The position numbers were made by a program, and so were the translations under genes. Positions 52,976 through 63,391 of a DNA stretch of 64,000 nucleotides are shown here, piece after piece. Position 1 is the first letter of the stretch, and the number at the start of each line of letters is the position of its first letter. The notes beneath the pieces were generated by a model. The model saw only the letters and a program-made list of their open reading frames with translations. It was not told the DNA's origin and searched no databases. Source of the stretch: Gelidibacter maritimus (GTDB lineage: Bacteria > Bacteroidota > Bacteroidia > Flavobacteriales > Flavobacteriaceae); the NCBI RefSeq assembly GCF_014062315.1, contig NZ_JACGLT010000009.1:74975-138974 (forward strand), written 5' to 3'.

Positions 52976-55189
52976 ATGAATTTATTAAAATCATTTTTGA
53001 TATTAATAGCGACTGTCCATATTTCAGATTTCGGCTATTCTCAATCGACTATTAATCAAAATTCTGTAACTGAACGGTTAAAGCATTCTATAAATGCCAC
53101 CGACAGTATTTACCAAAAAACACTGTTATTAAATGAAGAAATTGCGCATGCCAAAAGTAATCACTTACCATTATCGCTTGCCAATACACTTCGAACCTTA
53201 GGTGATGTTTATTCGAGCATTGAAAGTCATGAAACGGCAGCTTTACACTATACGAAAGCGTATCGTATTTATGACTCTCTCAAGAAACCACAAGAAATTG
53301 ATGACATCCTTACTGTGTTGGCGCACACCTACGTTGATGGAAAAAAATATGAGAAATTTGACAGCCTTATCCCTATAGCTTTAAGGCATTCAAAACAACT
53401 TAACAGTATTAACCACTTTTATAACTTAGAATCGAAAGTCCGAAGAAACTATTTCGTCAAACAATATGATCTTGCATTACGCTATTCGGAAATTGGTTTA
53501 CAACAATTAGATAAATTTGAATTTTCGACTGAGAAAAACAAGAAAGAGAAAATAAATTTAGTTGAAGTTTTTCGTTACTATCAATCTTTAGCTTTGATTA
53601 ATCTGAAGCAATATGACAAAGGTTATGAGCTTTTATTTAAACTCAACCCTGAGGAGTTTCAAGTTAAAGGCAATGATCATCTTGCCGCACTCAGCCAAAC
53701 GGCTACATTGAATTATTACAAATTTAGATACTATAACGAACGCGAAAAGCAGTTAGATTCAGCTACCAAATACTTACTGATATCAGACTCCCTAAAATAC
53801 ATTGCTATTAAAAAATTTCAGGAAAGACTTTCAGATAATGGCAACTTGATCTATAAAATCATCTCCACCGAAAAGCAATTACAACTGGCCAACGTTAAAA
53901 GAGAACACCATAGAGTCACATCAAATGCTTTTTTAATGTCTACCATCATTCTGAGTCTATTACTTACCGTATTGGCAACCTTCTTTTATTACTATTACAA
54001 CAATAGAAAACGCATTAAGACCATAAATTTACGACTCAAGGAGTCCAATAGAAAGTTAAAGATTATTGATAAGGAACGGCTTGAATTTTTCTCCATCTTA
54101 AGTCATGAGTTAAGAACACCAATTTACGGAATCAATGGCCTTGCCACTTTAATAGATCAAGAAAAAAACCCGAAAAAATCAAAAACATATCTCAACGCGC
54201 TACTCTCCTCCAGCCATTATATTTCTGTGCTCATTGATAACGTTTTACAGATATCAACCGTAAAGTTTGAAAAAAAGAGCCTGCATTTGAAACCTACAAA
54301 TATTTTAGAGTTGATAAAAAGGGTATCAAGTTCCATAAAGATTTCGGCAGATCAAAAGGGTTTAAAACTATATACCAATATTGAAAAAACAAATTGGGGT
54401 GAGAGTTTGTTAGTTGACAACGTTGTGCTGAGCCAAATCCTGATTAATCTTACCTATAATGCCATTAGGTACACCTCCAAAGGATTTGTGGCCATAAACA
54501 TTACCGAGCAAAGAAGAACCGACACCCACGTAAATTTACTTTTTGAGATTAAGGATTCAGGTATTGGCATTAAAAACAAACACCGCGACCTCATATTTAA
54601 TGCGTTTGAAAATAAAACATTCTTAGAAAAAAACAGCACTGGATCAGGCTTGGGGCTTTACATTGTTAAAACCTTGCTCAAAAGTTATGATGCTGAAATT
54701 AAATTTTTATCCAAAGTCAATGAGGGAAGTACTTTTTACTTTGATATAGACTTTGAGATTGCAGCAGCATCCATCCAGGAGCAAGAGGAAATTGAATCTT
54801 TTACCGATGTTCCATCCAAGATTCTCATTGTAGATGACAATACTATTAATTTAATGGTGACCAAAAAGAATGTAGAAAAAATTCCTGGTTGTTTTTCTGA
54901 AACCGCCACCCACGGAAGAGAAGCTATTTGCTTGGTTAAGGACAAGGATTTTGACTTGGTATTGATGGATATTAACATGCCAGATATGGACGGCTATGAA
55001 GCTACAAAACATATCAGATTGTTTAATCCGGACATACCAATATTGGCATTGACCGCTTTAAATTCTGACGAAACTAAAAGCAAAGCCATGGCTTGCGGCA
55101 TGAATCACGTGATAACCAAACCTTATGATTTTGAAGAGTTCCAGTCCATTGTTTTAAAATACTGTCAGACCTTACAAGCCCAAAACTAA
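52976..55189 (+). CDS. Hybrid sensor histidine kinase with TPR sensor
   Basis: 737-residue membrane-bound hybrid kinase. Signal peptide (ends near GYSQ), a periplasmic helical region with TPR-like repeats (about 45-290), one membrane segment (about 318-340), a short coiled coil, HisKA with H377 (ILSHELRTPIYG), HATPase (QILINLTYNAIRYTS, KDSGIGI, GSGLGLY), and a C-terminal receiver with phosphoacceptor D665 (LVLMDINMPDMDGYE). No DNA-binding output domain is attached, so a separate phosphotransfer partner or regulator is expected elsewhere. Convergent with the flavoprotein gene, 18 bp apart. Confidence 0.9.
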   Translation: MNLLKSFLILIATVHISDFGYSQSTINQNSVTERLKHSINATDSIYQKTLLLNEEIAHAKSNHLPLSLANTLRTLGDVYSSIESHETAALHYTKAYRIYDSLKKPQEIDDILTVLAHTYVDGKKYEKFDSLIPIALRHSKQLNSINHFYNLESKVRRNYFVKQYDLALRYSEIGLQQLDKFEFSTEKNKKEKINLVEVFRYYQSLALINLKQYDKGYELLFKLNPEEFQVKGNDHLAALSQTATLNYYKFRYYNEREKQLDSATKYLLISDSLKYIAIKKFQERLSDNGNLIYKIISTEKQLQLANVKREHHRVTSNAFLMSTIILSLLLTVLATFFYYYYNNRKRIKTINLRLKESNRKLKIIDKERLEFFSILSHELRTPIYGINGLATLIDQEKNPKKSKTYLNALLSSSHYISVLIDNVLQISTVKFEKKSLHLKPTNILELIKRVSSSIKISADQKGLKLYTNIEKTNWGESLLVDNVVLSQILINLTYNAIRYTSKGFVAINITEQRRTDTHVNLLFEIKDSGIGIKNKHRDLIFNAFENKTFLEKNSTGSGLGLYIVKTLLKSYDAEIKFLSKVNEGSTFYFDIDFEIAAASIQEQEEIESFTDVPSKILIVDDNTINLMVTKKNVEKIPGCFSETATHGREAICLVKDKDFDLVLMDINMPDMDGYEATKHIRLFNPDIPILALTALNSDETKSKAMACGMNHVITKPYDFEEFQSIVLKYCQTLQAQN

Positions 55190-55207
55190 ACGCCTCAAAC
55201 GTCTGAA

Positions 55208-56437
55208 TTAAATATTTTTAGCAATAAGATATGCACCGGTCCAAGCGTTTTGGAAATTAAAACCACCCGTTACCGCATCTACATTAATGACCTCCCCGGC
55301 AAAGTATAGATTTTTGTGAAGCTTACTCTCAAAATTCTTGAAGTTGATTTCTTTTAAATCCACACCTCCAGCGGTTACAAACTCCTCTTTAAACGTGCTT
55401 TTTCCATCTACTTTAAAAACAGCTTGCGTCAATTGCGACGCTAAATTCTCCAACTGCTGCTTGTTTAAATCGGCCCAACGTGTTTCCTGATCTATACCTG
55501 AGGCTTGAACCAATTTGTGCCAAAGGCGTTTTGGCAAATCAAATTGCGTCAGTTTGAATACTGTTTTCTTGGCAATATTCTGTTTTATAGCTTTTAGATG
55601 TTCCAGACACGCTTCAAATGACTGTTGGATAAAGTTAATTTCAATGTCAAATTTATAGTTTCGTTCAGCAAGTTCAATAGCTCCGTATGCTGAAAGTTTT
55701 AAGATGGCCGGAGCACTCATGCCCACATGGGTAATGAGCAATGGCCCTTCTGAATACAAATTGGATCCCACAACCTTGACCTGTACATGCTGTGCCACCA
55801 CACCAGGAATATCTTTTATACGCTCATCTTTGATATTAAACGTAAAAAGTGATGGAACAGCTGGCGATATCCTATGCCCCAAGTCTTCCAATAGTTTCCA
55901 TATTTTTGGATTGCTTCCGGTTGCGATAACGAGTTTTTTGCAATAGAATACTCCCGACAGGGTTTCTACATTAAAATTATGATCAAAATCTCTGGTCCCA
56001 TCTGGAGATGACAGTTCGATTTTTTTGACACTCTCATTATAGAACACCTCAACCTTATGGTTTTTCGCTTCATTTAAGAAACAATCGATGATGGTTTGGG
56101 AAGAATCCGTGATAGGGAACATGCGTCCATCATCTTCAATTTTCAGTTTTACGCCCCGTTTTTCAAACCAGTCTATCGTATCTCCGGTCATGAATTGATG
56201 GAAAGGCCCAAGCAATTCTTTTTCACCTCGCGGATAATTGGAGACCAATTCTGTTGGCACAAATTCGGCATGGGTCACATTGCAACGTCCGCCACCAGAC
56301 ACCTTGACCTTCTGAAGCCCTTCTTTGCCACGCTCAAGAATTGCTACTGTTAAATGCGGATGGCGTTCTGCAATATTAATTGCTGCAAAAAATCCTGCGG
56401 CGCCGCCTCCAATAATGATGATATCTTTTACATTCAT
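55208..56437 (-). CDS. HI0933/BaiN-family flavoprotein
   Basis: 409-residue FAD enzyme. IIIGGGAAGFFAAINI gives the FAD Rossmann motif, KVSGGGRCNVTHA the family signature, and FAGEVINVDAVTGGFNFQNA the C-terminal FAD contact. Members are annotated as NAD(P)/FAD-dependent oxidoreductases or aminoacetone oxidases; the real reaction is generally unknown. Its start overlaps the glycerophosphodiesterase stop by four bases. Confidence 0.87.
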   Translation of the reverse strand: MNVKDIIIIGGGAAGFFAAINIAERHPHLTVAILERGKEGLQKVKVSGGGRCNVTHAEFVPTELVSNYPRGEKELLGPFHQFMTGDTIDWFEKRGVKLKIEDDGRMFPITDSSQTIIDCFLNEAKNHKVEVFYNESVKKIELSSPDGTRDFDHNFNVETLSGVFYCKKLVIATGSNPKIWKLLEDLGHRISPAVPSLFTFNIKDERIKDIPGVVAQHVQVKVVGSNLYSEGPLLITHVGMSAPAILKLSAYGAIELAERNYKFDIEINFIQQSFEACLEHLKAIKQNIAKKTVFKLTQFDLPKRLWHKLVQASGIDQETRWADLNKQQLENLASQLTQAVFKVDGKSTFKEEFVTAGGVDLKEINFKNFESKLHKNLYFAGEVINVDAVTGGFNFQNAWTGAYLIAKNI

Positions 56438-57120
56438 AACCGATCAGGATAATCTGAAATTATACCATCTACACCATAAGATGTTAGGCGTGCAATAGCT
56501 TCAGGTGCATTAACCGTCCAAGTATTGACTTTATACCCCGAGTTTTGTAGATACTTCACCTCATTATGATCCAATAAAAAATAATGCGGATGAATGGCCT
56601 TAGCTTTAATGGATTGTGCAATGTTGGTAGCCAACTCAATATCTGACTCCGTTAAAACGGCTAAATGGATATCCTTATTGATATTGTATACGGTTTTCAA
56701 TTCATCGTAATTAAAGCTGGACACCACAAAATCATCAAACGTCCAACCTTTTGCTTCCGTGTATAGTTGAATACTCTTACAGGCTTCAAATGCCGTCCCA
56801 AGTCCCTTAAGCTCAATATTCAGCATACATTTTTTATCAATAAGATCTAAGACCTCCAATAAGGTGGGTATTTCAAATTGCCCATTGATTTTTAACGACT
56901 TGAGCTCATCAAGAGATTTCATCGCAATTTCGCCAGTTCCGTCCGTCAACCGTTCCAATGTAAAATCGTGATAAACGACCAACTCGCCGGTTTGACATAA
57001 ATGCACGTCAATTTCGATACCATCAACACCCAAATCCAATGCTTTTTCAATGGACTCTAAGGTGTTTTCGGCAACATGACCCATGGCGCCGCGATGGCCG
57101 ATTTTTAAAGGTTGATTCAC
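56434..57120 (-). CDS. Glycerophosphodiester phosphodiesterase
   Basis: 228-residue cytoplasmic TIM-barrel enzyme hydrolysing glycerophosphodiesters to glycerol 3-phosphate. Catalytic and metal residues: GHRGAMGHVAENT, GVDGIEIDVHLC, and VYHDFTLERLTDGTG; C-terminal VNAPEAIARLTSYGVDGIISDYPD closes the barrel. No signal peptide. Upstream gene of a translationally coupled pair with the flavoprotein. Confidence 0.9.
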   Translation of the reverse strand: MNQPLKIGHRGAMGHVAENTLESIEKALDLGVDGIEIDVHLCQTGELVVYHDFTLERLTDGTGEIAMKSLDELKSLKINGQFEIPTLLEVLDLIDKKCMLNIELKGLGTAFEACKSIQLYTEAKGWTFDDFVVSSFNYDELKTVYNINKDIHLAVLTESDIELATNIAQSIKAKAIHPHYFLLDHNEVKYLQNSGYKVNTWTVNAPEAIARLTSYGVDGIISDYPDRL

Positions 57121-57130
57121 GAATTATAGA

Positions 57131-57188
57131 TGTTTCTGGTTTCTGTTGTTTCTGGTTCCTGTTGTTTCTGGTTCCTGTTGTTTCTCTC
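57131..57188. repeat. 16-bp tandem repeat (3.6 copies)
   Basis: TGTTTCTGGTTCCTGT repeats at 57131, 57147 and 57163, with a partial copy at 57179. The first copy has one change. It is a simple-sequence array between two minus-strand genes; a scrap of the G+C-rich dispersed repeat follows at 57240-57252. Confidence 0.8.
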
Positions 57189-57310
57189 CTTTAATGAAGT
57201 TACGAACGCGCAAGCTTGTTTCCTGCCTCTACAAAAACTGCGGACGGGCAGGCTTATGTCTCCCGATTTTCTTTTTGGAATTTGGGATTTGAAATTTTGA
57301 ATTTTAAAGC

Positions 57311-58171
57311 TTATTTCGGTCGCAACAATCCTTCCTGAGCCACTGAAGCAATAAGTTTTCCATCTCTGGTAAAAATCTTCCCTTGCGCAAATCCTCTGGC
57401 TCCAGAAGCGTTGGGCGATTCAATGGCATACAACAACCAATCATCAAAGTCAAAATCCCTGAAGTACCACATTGAATGGTCCAAACTTGCGGTTTGCGTA
57501 TTTCCCCAATGCGCCTTACTGGCGTGACGGTTCATTACAGCAGCCAAAATATTATAATCTGATGCATAGGTGAGAATCTGCTGTTTTGTGGCTAAATCCA
57601 AGTTTGAAACATTACCTTTAAGTTTAAACCATACATTGGTAAATGATGGTAAATCTTCTTTATTAAACGGATTGACAAGATCTACAGGCTTAAACTCTAC
57701 CGGTCGTTCTGCTTCCAAAAAGCCTTTCGTCTTTTTAGGAATAACCTCACCAAATTTATCTAAAATCTCCGTCCAACTCATTAACTCTTCTGGTTGTTTG
57801 ATTGATTTATTAATTTCTATTTGATGATTATAGCCCTCTTCAATTATTTGGAAAGAAGCAGAAAGAATAAAAATGGTCAAGCCGTTTTGTTCCGCAGTTA
57901 CCCGTCTTACCGAAAAACTACCACCATCCCGAACGATACTAACGTTATAAACTATTGGCAACTCCAAATTCCCAGCCTCCAAAAAATAGGAGTGCATGGA
58001 ATGAAGCACACGTTTGTTAGTAATTGTTCTTGAGGCCGCATTAATGGCTTGAGCCAGTACTTGGCCTCCAAAAACGTTAGGGCTACCGACGGATTTGCTA
58101 AGGCCTTCAAATTGAGTCTGATTGATTTCCTTTAAATCAAGAAGTTCAATTAAATCTTGAACATTGTTCAT
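57311..58171 (-). CDS. Acyl-CoA thioesterase II (TesB-like)
   Basis: 286-residue double-hotdog thioesterase releasing free fatty acid from acyl-CoA. N-terminal hotdog with VFGGQVLAQAINAAS and SMHSYFLEAG; C-terminal hotdog with ASLDHSMWYFRDFD and WLLYAIESPNASGARGFAQGKIFTRDG. The Asp in SLDHSMW is the conserved catalytic residue. Length is normal for TesB. Monocistronic. Confidence 0.9.
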   Translation of the reverse strand: MNNVQDLIELLDLKEINQTQFEGLSKSVGSPNVFGGQVLAQAINAASRTITNKRVLHSMHSYFLEAGNLELPIVYNVSIVRDGGSFSVRRVTAEQNGLTIFILSASFQIIEEGYNHQIEINKSIKQPEELMSWTEILDKFGEVIPKKTKGFLEAERPVEFKPVDLVNPFNKEDLPSFTNVWFKLKGNVSNLDLATKQQILTYASDYNILAAVMNRHASKAHWGNTQTASLDHSMWYFRDFDFDDWLLYAIESPNASGARGFAQGKIFTRDGKLIASVAQEGLLRPK

Positions 58172-58234
58172 ATCATGTATTTTTAGCTTTTCAAAGGTAT
58201 CTAAATGAACTTAAAATGAAAACTAAGACGTCTA

Positions 58235-59551
58235 TTAAATCGTGAAATCCGATGTGTTTGAAGATTTCAGCTTTGCCATTCGATGTTCGATTAGGGATAA
58301 ATCGTGGTCGTTTTTTTGATTTGCAATAGCATCTTGGTGTAAGTTTCTAATTTCCTCAATGATTTTCTCTTTATAATTTGGATCACAAGTTTCGGCATGC
58401 AGCAACAGAAACTCCAGCATCATAAATAATTTTTGGACAACAATAACATCATGCTTACAGTACGTACGCAATGCTGCCATAACGCTGTACAGCAGATCTT
58501 CAAATTTCACGGTTTTTATGCTCAAAAACGCATCGTCGTCATCGTCAAACAAATAACTACTGTCTCTTTTCTTCATCCGTAACGTAAACAATTCAGTCAT
58601 ATAGTCAATGGCGTTAATGGCCGTACCCGGATCATTGATACCTGGCGACATGGCTTTTACGGCTATTTCGGTAATTTGTTTAAATGCCAAAACATAGTTC
58701 TCTTCTATAAGTTCGTTTTTTGAAAAGTGAAAACAATCCAAAACCTCATCTTTTGCATCGTCATCCAATGCCTCTCCAGAATACTTAAGAAGCGGCAACC
58801 CTTTCAGGATATAAGTACCTTTGATTTGCACGATTTCAATTTTAACGTTTTTTTCCTGTGCAAATTCTGCCAAAGCGTTTAAACTCACATCTTGGAAATA
58901 ACCTGATTTTCTACAATCTACAGGCTTCCAATCTGATGTATCCGGAAACTCAATTTCTGTTGATTTCTCATTGTCAATCAAAGCACTCAATCGTTCGGAA
59001 GCCTTATCAAAAATTTTATCCATAATTGTTCCTACCTGTATTTGTTGCGATATGGAATGGATAAAATATATAAATGCAGCCAAACAAACGGTCATAAATA
59101 CAATGGCCAACAATACCGAAAACCCAGGAAGCTGATATTTGTCGCCGTGTGGTGTTATCGATACCAAAATGAAAATACAATAGAGTAGTGTCGAATTATA
59201 AATCCCTAAAATGACTTGATGTCTCCGGTTTGAAATCAATCCCGGAAGTAAACGAGGCGAAAAATTACTGGAAGCCTGATTCAGCAAAATCATCACTAAA
59301 GAGAAGCTAAACACCATAATGGAAATCAATCCTCCAATAAACGTGGTCAAAAGATCTCTTGCGGTATCAATATTATTGATGACCAAAAGCGGGGCGTTCT
59401 CTACTAAATATTTAGACACACCCCAGCTTTCAAGATAATACATGAAAAAAGCAAATAACAATCCAGCCAAACTGATCAAGGAAGGATAAAACGCAATATT
59501 GCTCTCCAATTTGATAATATATTCGAGAAGATTATAAAAATGTTTTTTCAT
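58235..59551 (-). CDS. DUF2254 membrane protein
   Basis: 438 residues. Four predicted membrane segments (about 18-38, 63-92, 107-125 and 130-152) are followed by a soluble domain of nearly 290 residues. Features of DUF2254 are FIGGLISIMVFSFSLVMILL, QASSNFSPRLLPGL and ALRTYCKHD near the C-terminus. Function not known. The FSPRLLP loop faces the cytosol in the model that I infer. It follows the phosphatase-OMP fusion gene by about 45 bp on the same strand and may be cotranscribed. Confidence 0.82.
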   Translation of the reverse strand: MKKHFYNLLEYIIKLESNIAFYPSLISLAGLLFAFFMYYLESWGVSKYLVENAPLLVINNIDTARDLLTTFIGGLISIMVFSFSLVMILLNQASSNFSPRLLPGLISNRRHQVILGIYNSTLLYCIFILVSITPHGDKYQLPGFSVLLAIVFMTVCLAAFIYFIHSISQQIQVGTIMDKIFDKASERLSALIDNEKSTEIEFPDTSDWKPVDCRKSGYFQDVSLNALAEFAQEKNVKIEIVQIKGTYILKGLPLLKYSGEALDDDAKDEVLDCFHFSKNELIEENYVLAFKQITEIAVKAMSPGINDPGTAINAIDYMTELFTLRMKKRDSSYLFDDDDDAFLSIKTVKFEDLLYSVMAALRTYCKHDVIVVQKLFMMLEFLLLHAETCDPNYKEKIIEEIRNLHQDAIANQKNDHDLSLIEHRMAKLKSSNTSDFTI

Positions 59552-59595
59552 AGATTATGCTAATGTTTGTCTAAATTTATGACAGGATGTTTTTA

Positions 59596-62500
59596 TTAAA
59601 AATTCAAACCTAAACCAAATGAAAACCTGGTTCCGTCTTCACCGGTAAAGAGGTTAATTGTTCCAGAAAGCGATTGGGCAGCGGTAATTCTTAAACCCCC
59701 ACCATAATCATTATGCCATTTTTTGGAATAATCGCCTTTCCACCATACACGCCCGACATCTCCTCCACCAAAAACCGTAACTTGCAAGGGTAATAAACGG
59801 GTCTTAAAAGAAGGAAAACTATAACGTAAATCAGCACTTGCTACCATTGAATTCCGTCCTGTAAAACGTTCTGCTCTATACCCTCTCAGACCGGATTCTC
59901 CACCAATATTTGCCGCCTGATAAAACAAAAAGTCATTTCCAAAACGAAACTGAGTGCGTACATCCGTTTTAAGGACCAGAGTATTGTCTTTAGTCAGGGA
60001 ATTATAAAATCCAATATTGGAATTGATAAATCCATAAACCTCATCCACATCTTGAAGATTGGTTTTGGCACCTATATGCAATTTAAAAGTCATCCCTTTG
60101 CTTGGATTGATACGGTTATCCGCCGCAAAATAGTCGTACTCCCCCTCCAGACCACCAAAATAATGTCTGTCATAAAATGCTTCATTACTTGACGGTTGAT
60201 AAGTTTCAATATAGCGGTCAGGAGCATCCTTAACTTCAATACCTTCAAAAAGCGCTCTAAATCCGTAATCACTACCAAAGGCCGATCGTTTCAAAATTCC
60301 CACATGTCCGCTATAAATGCTTTTTTTGACGCGATTGAAATCAAACCCATCGGCATCATAAGCGGATTCGTTCCCGAAGCCAAAGAAATTAGTGGTATAA
60401 GCGTTGTTTGTGATGGTTCCGCCTACGTTTAAATTCCAGTCATAAAAGAAATTCGCAAACTCACCTTCATAATTCAACTTAAAACCACCGGTTGCGAAAG
60501 CATATTTGACATTAAATGCATGTTGTTGAGAAAATGGATTCCGCTGAAATCCATTGACACTATAAACTACTGAACCTCCCAATAAAAGGCCATCATCAGG
60601 GTTGTAACTCAAGTTGGGCGTTAGCGCAGTACCAGTGGTTCTATTCTTTTGAAAATTAAATAGATTTAAATTATAAACATCCGTAAACTTAATTTGCGCT
60701 CCATTTCTTGCAAGTACCGTATTATCCTTTGATCTATGGTCATAGACCTTAATGCGCCTTCCTTCTTTGATATTGTAGATGTCATTGCCCTGTCCACCTA
60801 TGATTCGGGTAAAGATTAAATTATTGCCTTTTCCATTGACCTCAAATTGATCATGATCATTTAGACCGTAAATCCAAAGCTCCTTGGTGACGTTCCTATC
60901 GAAAATTTTATCTACAAAGGGCTCGCTTATTCCACCATCTTTAAGTCTTGAAATTTTCACCCGAGTCAAACCTTTATCCATACGAGTAATTTCAAAATAA
61001 TCGTCTTTATCGGTACCGGTCAATACCACCAATTCATTTAAGTAATCATAATACCTATTGGCAATATCTTCCATATTGCCCCGACGTCCTTTCAACTTCA
61101 CCTTAATATCTTCAATAATACTATCTTGGACTTCTACGGGCACTTTGGTAAAGGCTTCCTCAATCACTTCATCGGTCACATTATCCATTAAAAACTTAGC
61201 TTGTTTTATCCAAACATCTCTATCAGATTCTTGAATTAGCACGCGGTCTAATTTTACGCCGGCACTGTTCATCCATTTGATATCCGCCAATTCTTCATCG
61301 TACACCTGAAGTTGTCGTGAGGATCCAGAGATAGCTCTTACAATATCCAATAAGGTTCCGTCAAAGTTTGAAAACACCTGATCTCTATCTCGTGGAATAG
61401 GCTTATACAATTTATCACCATTTTCTTGGTTAAATTGCGCCCAACGCCACTGGTCCTGATGTCGATCCCAATCGCCAATCAGCATATCAAATAAGCGTGC
61501 TCGGATATAGGCATTTTCATCTATCTTATATTTCTCATCTTCCCTTACTTTTTCAATAATATCGTAAGTACTTTCAATATCATCAGCATACCCAAAATTA
61601 CGTTCATCTGTATAATTTTCTTCAGGGCGCTCTTCAATCATATATAATTGCCCACCATACTCGCTATTGAATTCACCTAAATGTTGATGCTTAGGAATAT
61701 AAAATATGCTAGGATTGGTATGGTAAATTTCTGCCGCGTGGGCCAAATCCGGAATGGCCATAAACGCATAGGGATGCGCCGCCGTATAGAAGTCCAAAAT
61801 GAGCGTTTCAATTTCAGTACGCTCAAAATCATCAGCAACATAAGTGTTTTTAAAAAGTACTTTCTCTAAATATTGGGTCGCACTTTTTCGTAATGCTCTC
61901 ATATTTAACTCTCTTCCATCTTTTGTCTTTAGTCGCAAGGATTTTGTTTGATGACCACCCCCTGCACGCACTACTTCCAGACCTCCATAAAGTGTGTCTA
62001 AGGTTGCTACCGGTACCTTAATGGGTTTGCTATAAACACTCCTATAACGATCTCCCAAGAGCATTTTATACACCGATGACTTATCTGTTTCCTCATCTGT
62101 ATAAATAGAAACTTCAACCTCCTCCGGAAAAGTATCCGCTAATTTGGAAAGGTCATAATGTTCTGTGGGCGGATAGACCTCCTTCTGAAACAACAGATGT
62201 GGCTGATTATTTTCTGATCCAAAGTATTGCACCCATGAACTTCCGTCCTTAAACACGGTAAACACTGCAAACCCTTGTAGGCCATAAGCAAATACGCCGT
62301 GTGCCTTGAGGTTAACTTGACCTGTTTTTGAACCGGAGCCAGAGACAATTTGTTTGATATTGCCGTTGTCAATGTATTGCAAGGTATGTTCATGACCGGA
62401 TACAAAAATGATATTGCCATTTTCTGTCGCCAGATTCTCCAATCGATTCATCAAATTGTTATATAGCTCGTTGTATCTATCCTGAATGGAAACGCCACCT

Positions 62501-63297
62501 TGAGATCTAATCTGTGTGACCAAGGACGCTAAGCCTGGCATCGGAATTCTGTTTTGCATAGGAAACAAATGCTTTTCCAACGCAAATTGACCGCCATGTG
62601 TACTGTTGGTGTACATGGGGTGATGCATCGCAAAGACAATGGTTTTTCCTTGGGCTTTTTTAATCTCACCTTCCAATTCAAGCATCAACCGTTCTCGTGT
62701 TTTAATGACACAATCTTCGTTTATCGTGGGATGCTGGTCCCAATTTACAAGATACCATTGGGTGTCGATGATTATCAACTGTATGGTTTCACTAACATCA
62801 ATACTTTCAAGAGGACAGCCATTTTCAGGAAAAAAACTATTTTCGCCGAGCGCGTCCTTAATGTATTGTTCTTGTAAACGGAGTCCGGTTAGCCCATCAG
62901 AATACCATTCATGATTGCCCGGAATGAAAATTGTTTGTCCGTCAAAATTTTCAACTGATTTGACTTGAGCATTCAGCATGTTTTCAGCAGCGCCTCTGTA
63001 CTTATGTTCAATATGAGGTAGCCCAGAAGGGTAGATATTATCTCCCAAAAATAAGGTATAATCGTCTTTGGTTTTTTTATCTGAAATATAGCTATGAAAT
63101 GCAGTCAAGCCTTGAGACATCCCATTCATTGGCGATAAGCCCGCGTCACCAACTAAATAAAACACTTTGTCCACCTCCTTTTCAGGAAATACATTTTGTT
63201 GGTCGTTCGGGTCTAGATATTGCGCTTTAAAAGAGGCACATGCATTAATAAATAAGACGGTGGTAAGAATTAAAAAAAGTTTTTTTATCGTGTTCAT
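59596..63297 (-). CDS. Lipoprotein fusion: metallophosphoesterase, kinase-like domain, BamA-type barrel
   Basis: 1233 residues. Lipobox FINAC (C20). Residues of about 45-345 form a calcineurin-like phosphoesterase: GDAG (50-53), LGDN (84-87), GNHE (127-130), MHHPMY (224-229), GHEH (301-304). Residues of about 440-740 look like an atypical kinase fold: Gly-rich RAGGGHQT (444-451), LNMRALRK (464-471), MLIGDWDRH (605-613) and PRDRDQVF (635-642). A strand-rich linker with GGQGND follows. The last 340 or so residues are an Omp85/surface-antigen beta-barrel ending in Phe (LGLNF), with GGESGLRGYRAERFTG. The barrel suggests outer-membrane localisation. Fusions of phosphoesterase and barrel are known in Bacteroidota; the kinase-like reading is my inference. 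Confidence 0.8.
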   Translation of the reverse strand: MNTIKKLFLILTTVLFINACASFKAQYLDPNDQQNVFPEKEVDKVFYLVGDAGLSPMNGMSQGLTAFHSYISDKKTKDDYTLFLGDNIYPSGLPHIEHKYRGAAENMLNAQVKSVENFDGQTIFIPGNHEWYSDGLTGLRLQEQYIKDALGENSFFPENGCPLESIDVSETIQLIIIDTQWYLVNWDQHPTINEDCVIKTRERLMLELEGEIKKAQGKTIVFAMHHPMYTNSTHGGQFALEKHLFPMQNRIPMPGLASLVTQIRSQGGVSIQDRYNELYNNLMNRLENLATENGNIIFVSGHEHTLQYIDNGNIKQIVSGSGSKTGQVNLKAHGVFAYGLQGFAVFTVFKDGSSWVQYFGSENNQPHLLFQKEVYPPTEHYDLSKLADTFPEEVEVSIYTDEETDKSSVYKMLLGDRYRSVYSKPIKVPVATLDTLYGGLEVVRAGGGHQTKSLRLKTKDGRELNMRALRKSATQYLEKVLFKNTYVADDFERTEIETLILDFYTAAHPYAFMAIPDLAHAAEIYHTNPSIFYIPKHQHLGEFNSEYGGQLYMIEERPEENYTDERNFGYADDIESTYDIIEKVREDEKYKIDENAYIRARLFDMLIGDWDRHQDQWRWAQFNQENGDKLYKPIPRDRDQVFSNFDGTLLDIVRAISGSSRQLQVYDEELADIKWMNSAGVKLDRVLIQESDRDVWIKQAKFLMDNVTDEVIEEAFTKVPVEVQDSIIEDIKVKLKGRRGNMEDIANRYYDYLNELVVLTGTDKDDYFEITRMDKGLTRVKISRLKDGGISEPFVDKIFDRNVTKELWIYGLNDHDQFEVNGKGNNLIFTRIIGGQGNDIYNIKEGRRIKVYDHRSKDNTVLARNGAQIKFTDVYNLNLFNFQKNRTTGTALTPNLSYNPDDGLLLGGSVVYSVNGFQRNPFSQQHAFNVKYAFATGGFKLNYEGEFANFFYDWNLNVGGTITNNAYTTNFFGFGNESAYDADGFDFNRVKKSIYSGHVGILKRSAFGSDYGFRALFEGIEVKDAPDRYIETYQPSSNEAFYDRHYFGGLEGEYDYFAADNRINPSKGMTFKLHIGAKTNLQDVDEVYGFINSNIGFYNSLTKDNTLVLKTDVRTQFRFGNDFLFYQAANIGGESGLRGYRAERFTGRNSMVASADLRYSFPSFKTRLLPLQVTVFGGGDVGRVWWKGDYSKKWHNDYGGGLRITAAQSLSGTINLFTGEDGTRFSFGLGLNF

Positions 63298-63391
63298 TAA
63301 GAGTCTATATGATTTTCAGCAGTGCCTTCTGCCTTTAAAAGATTTAAATTAATTTATTTCATGGACATATCACTTGATTTAAAGCTATTTA

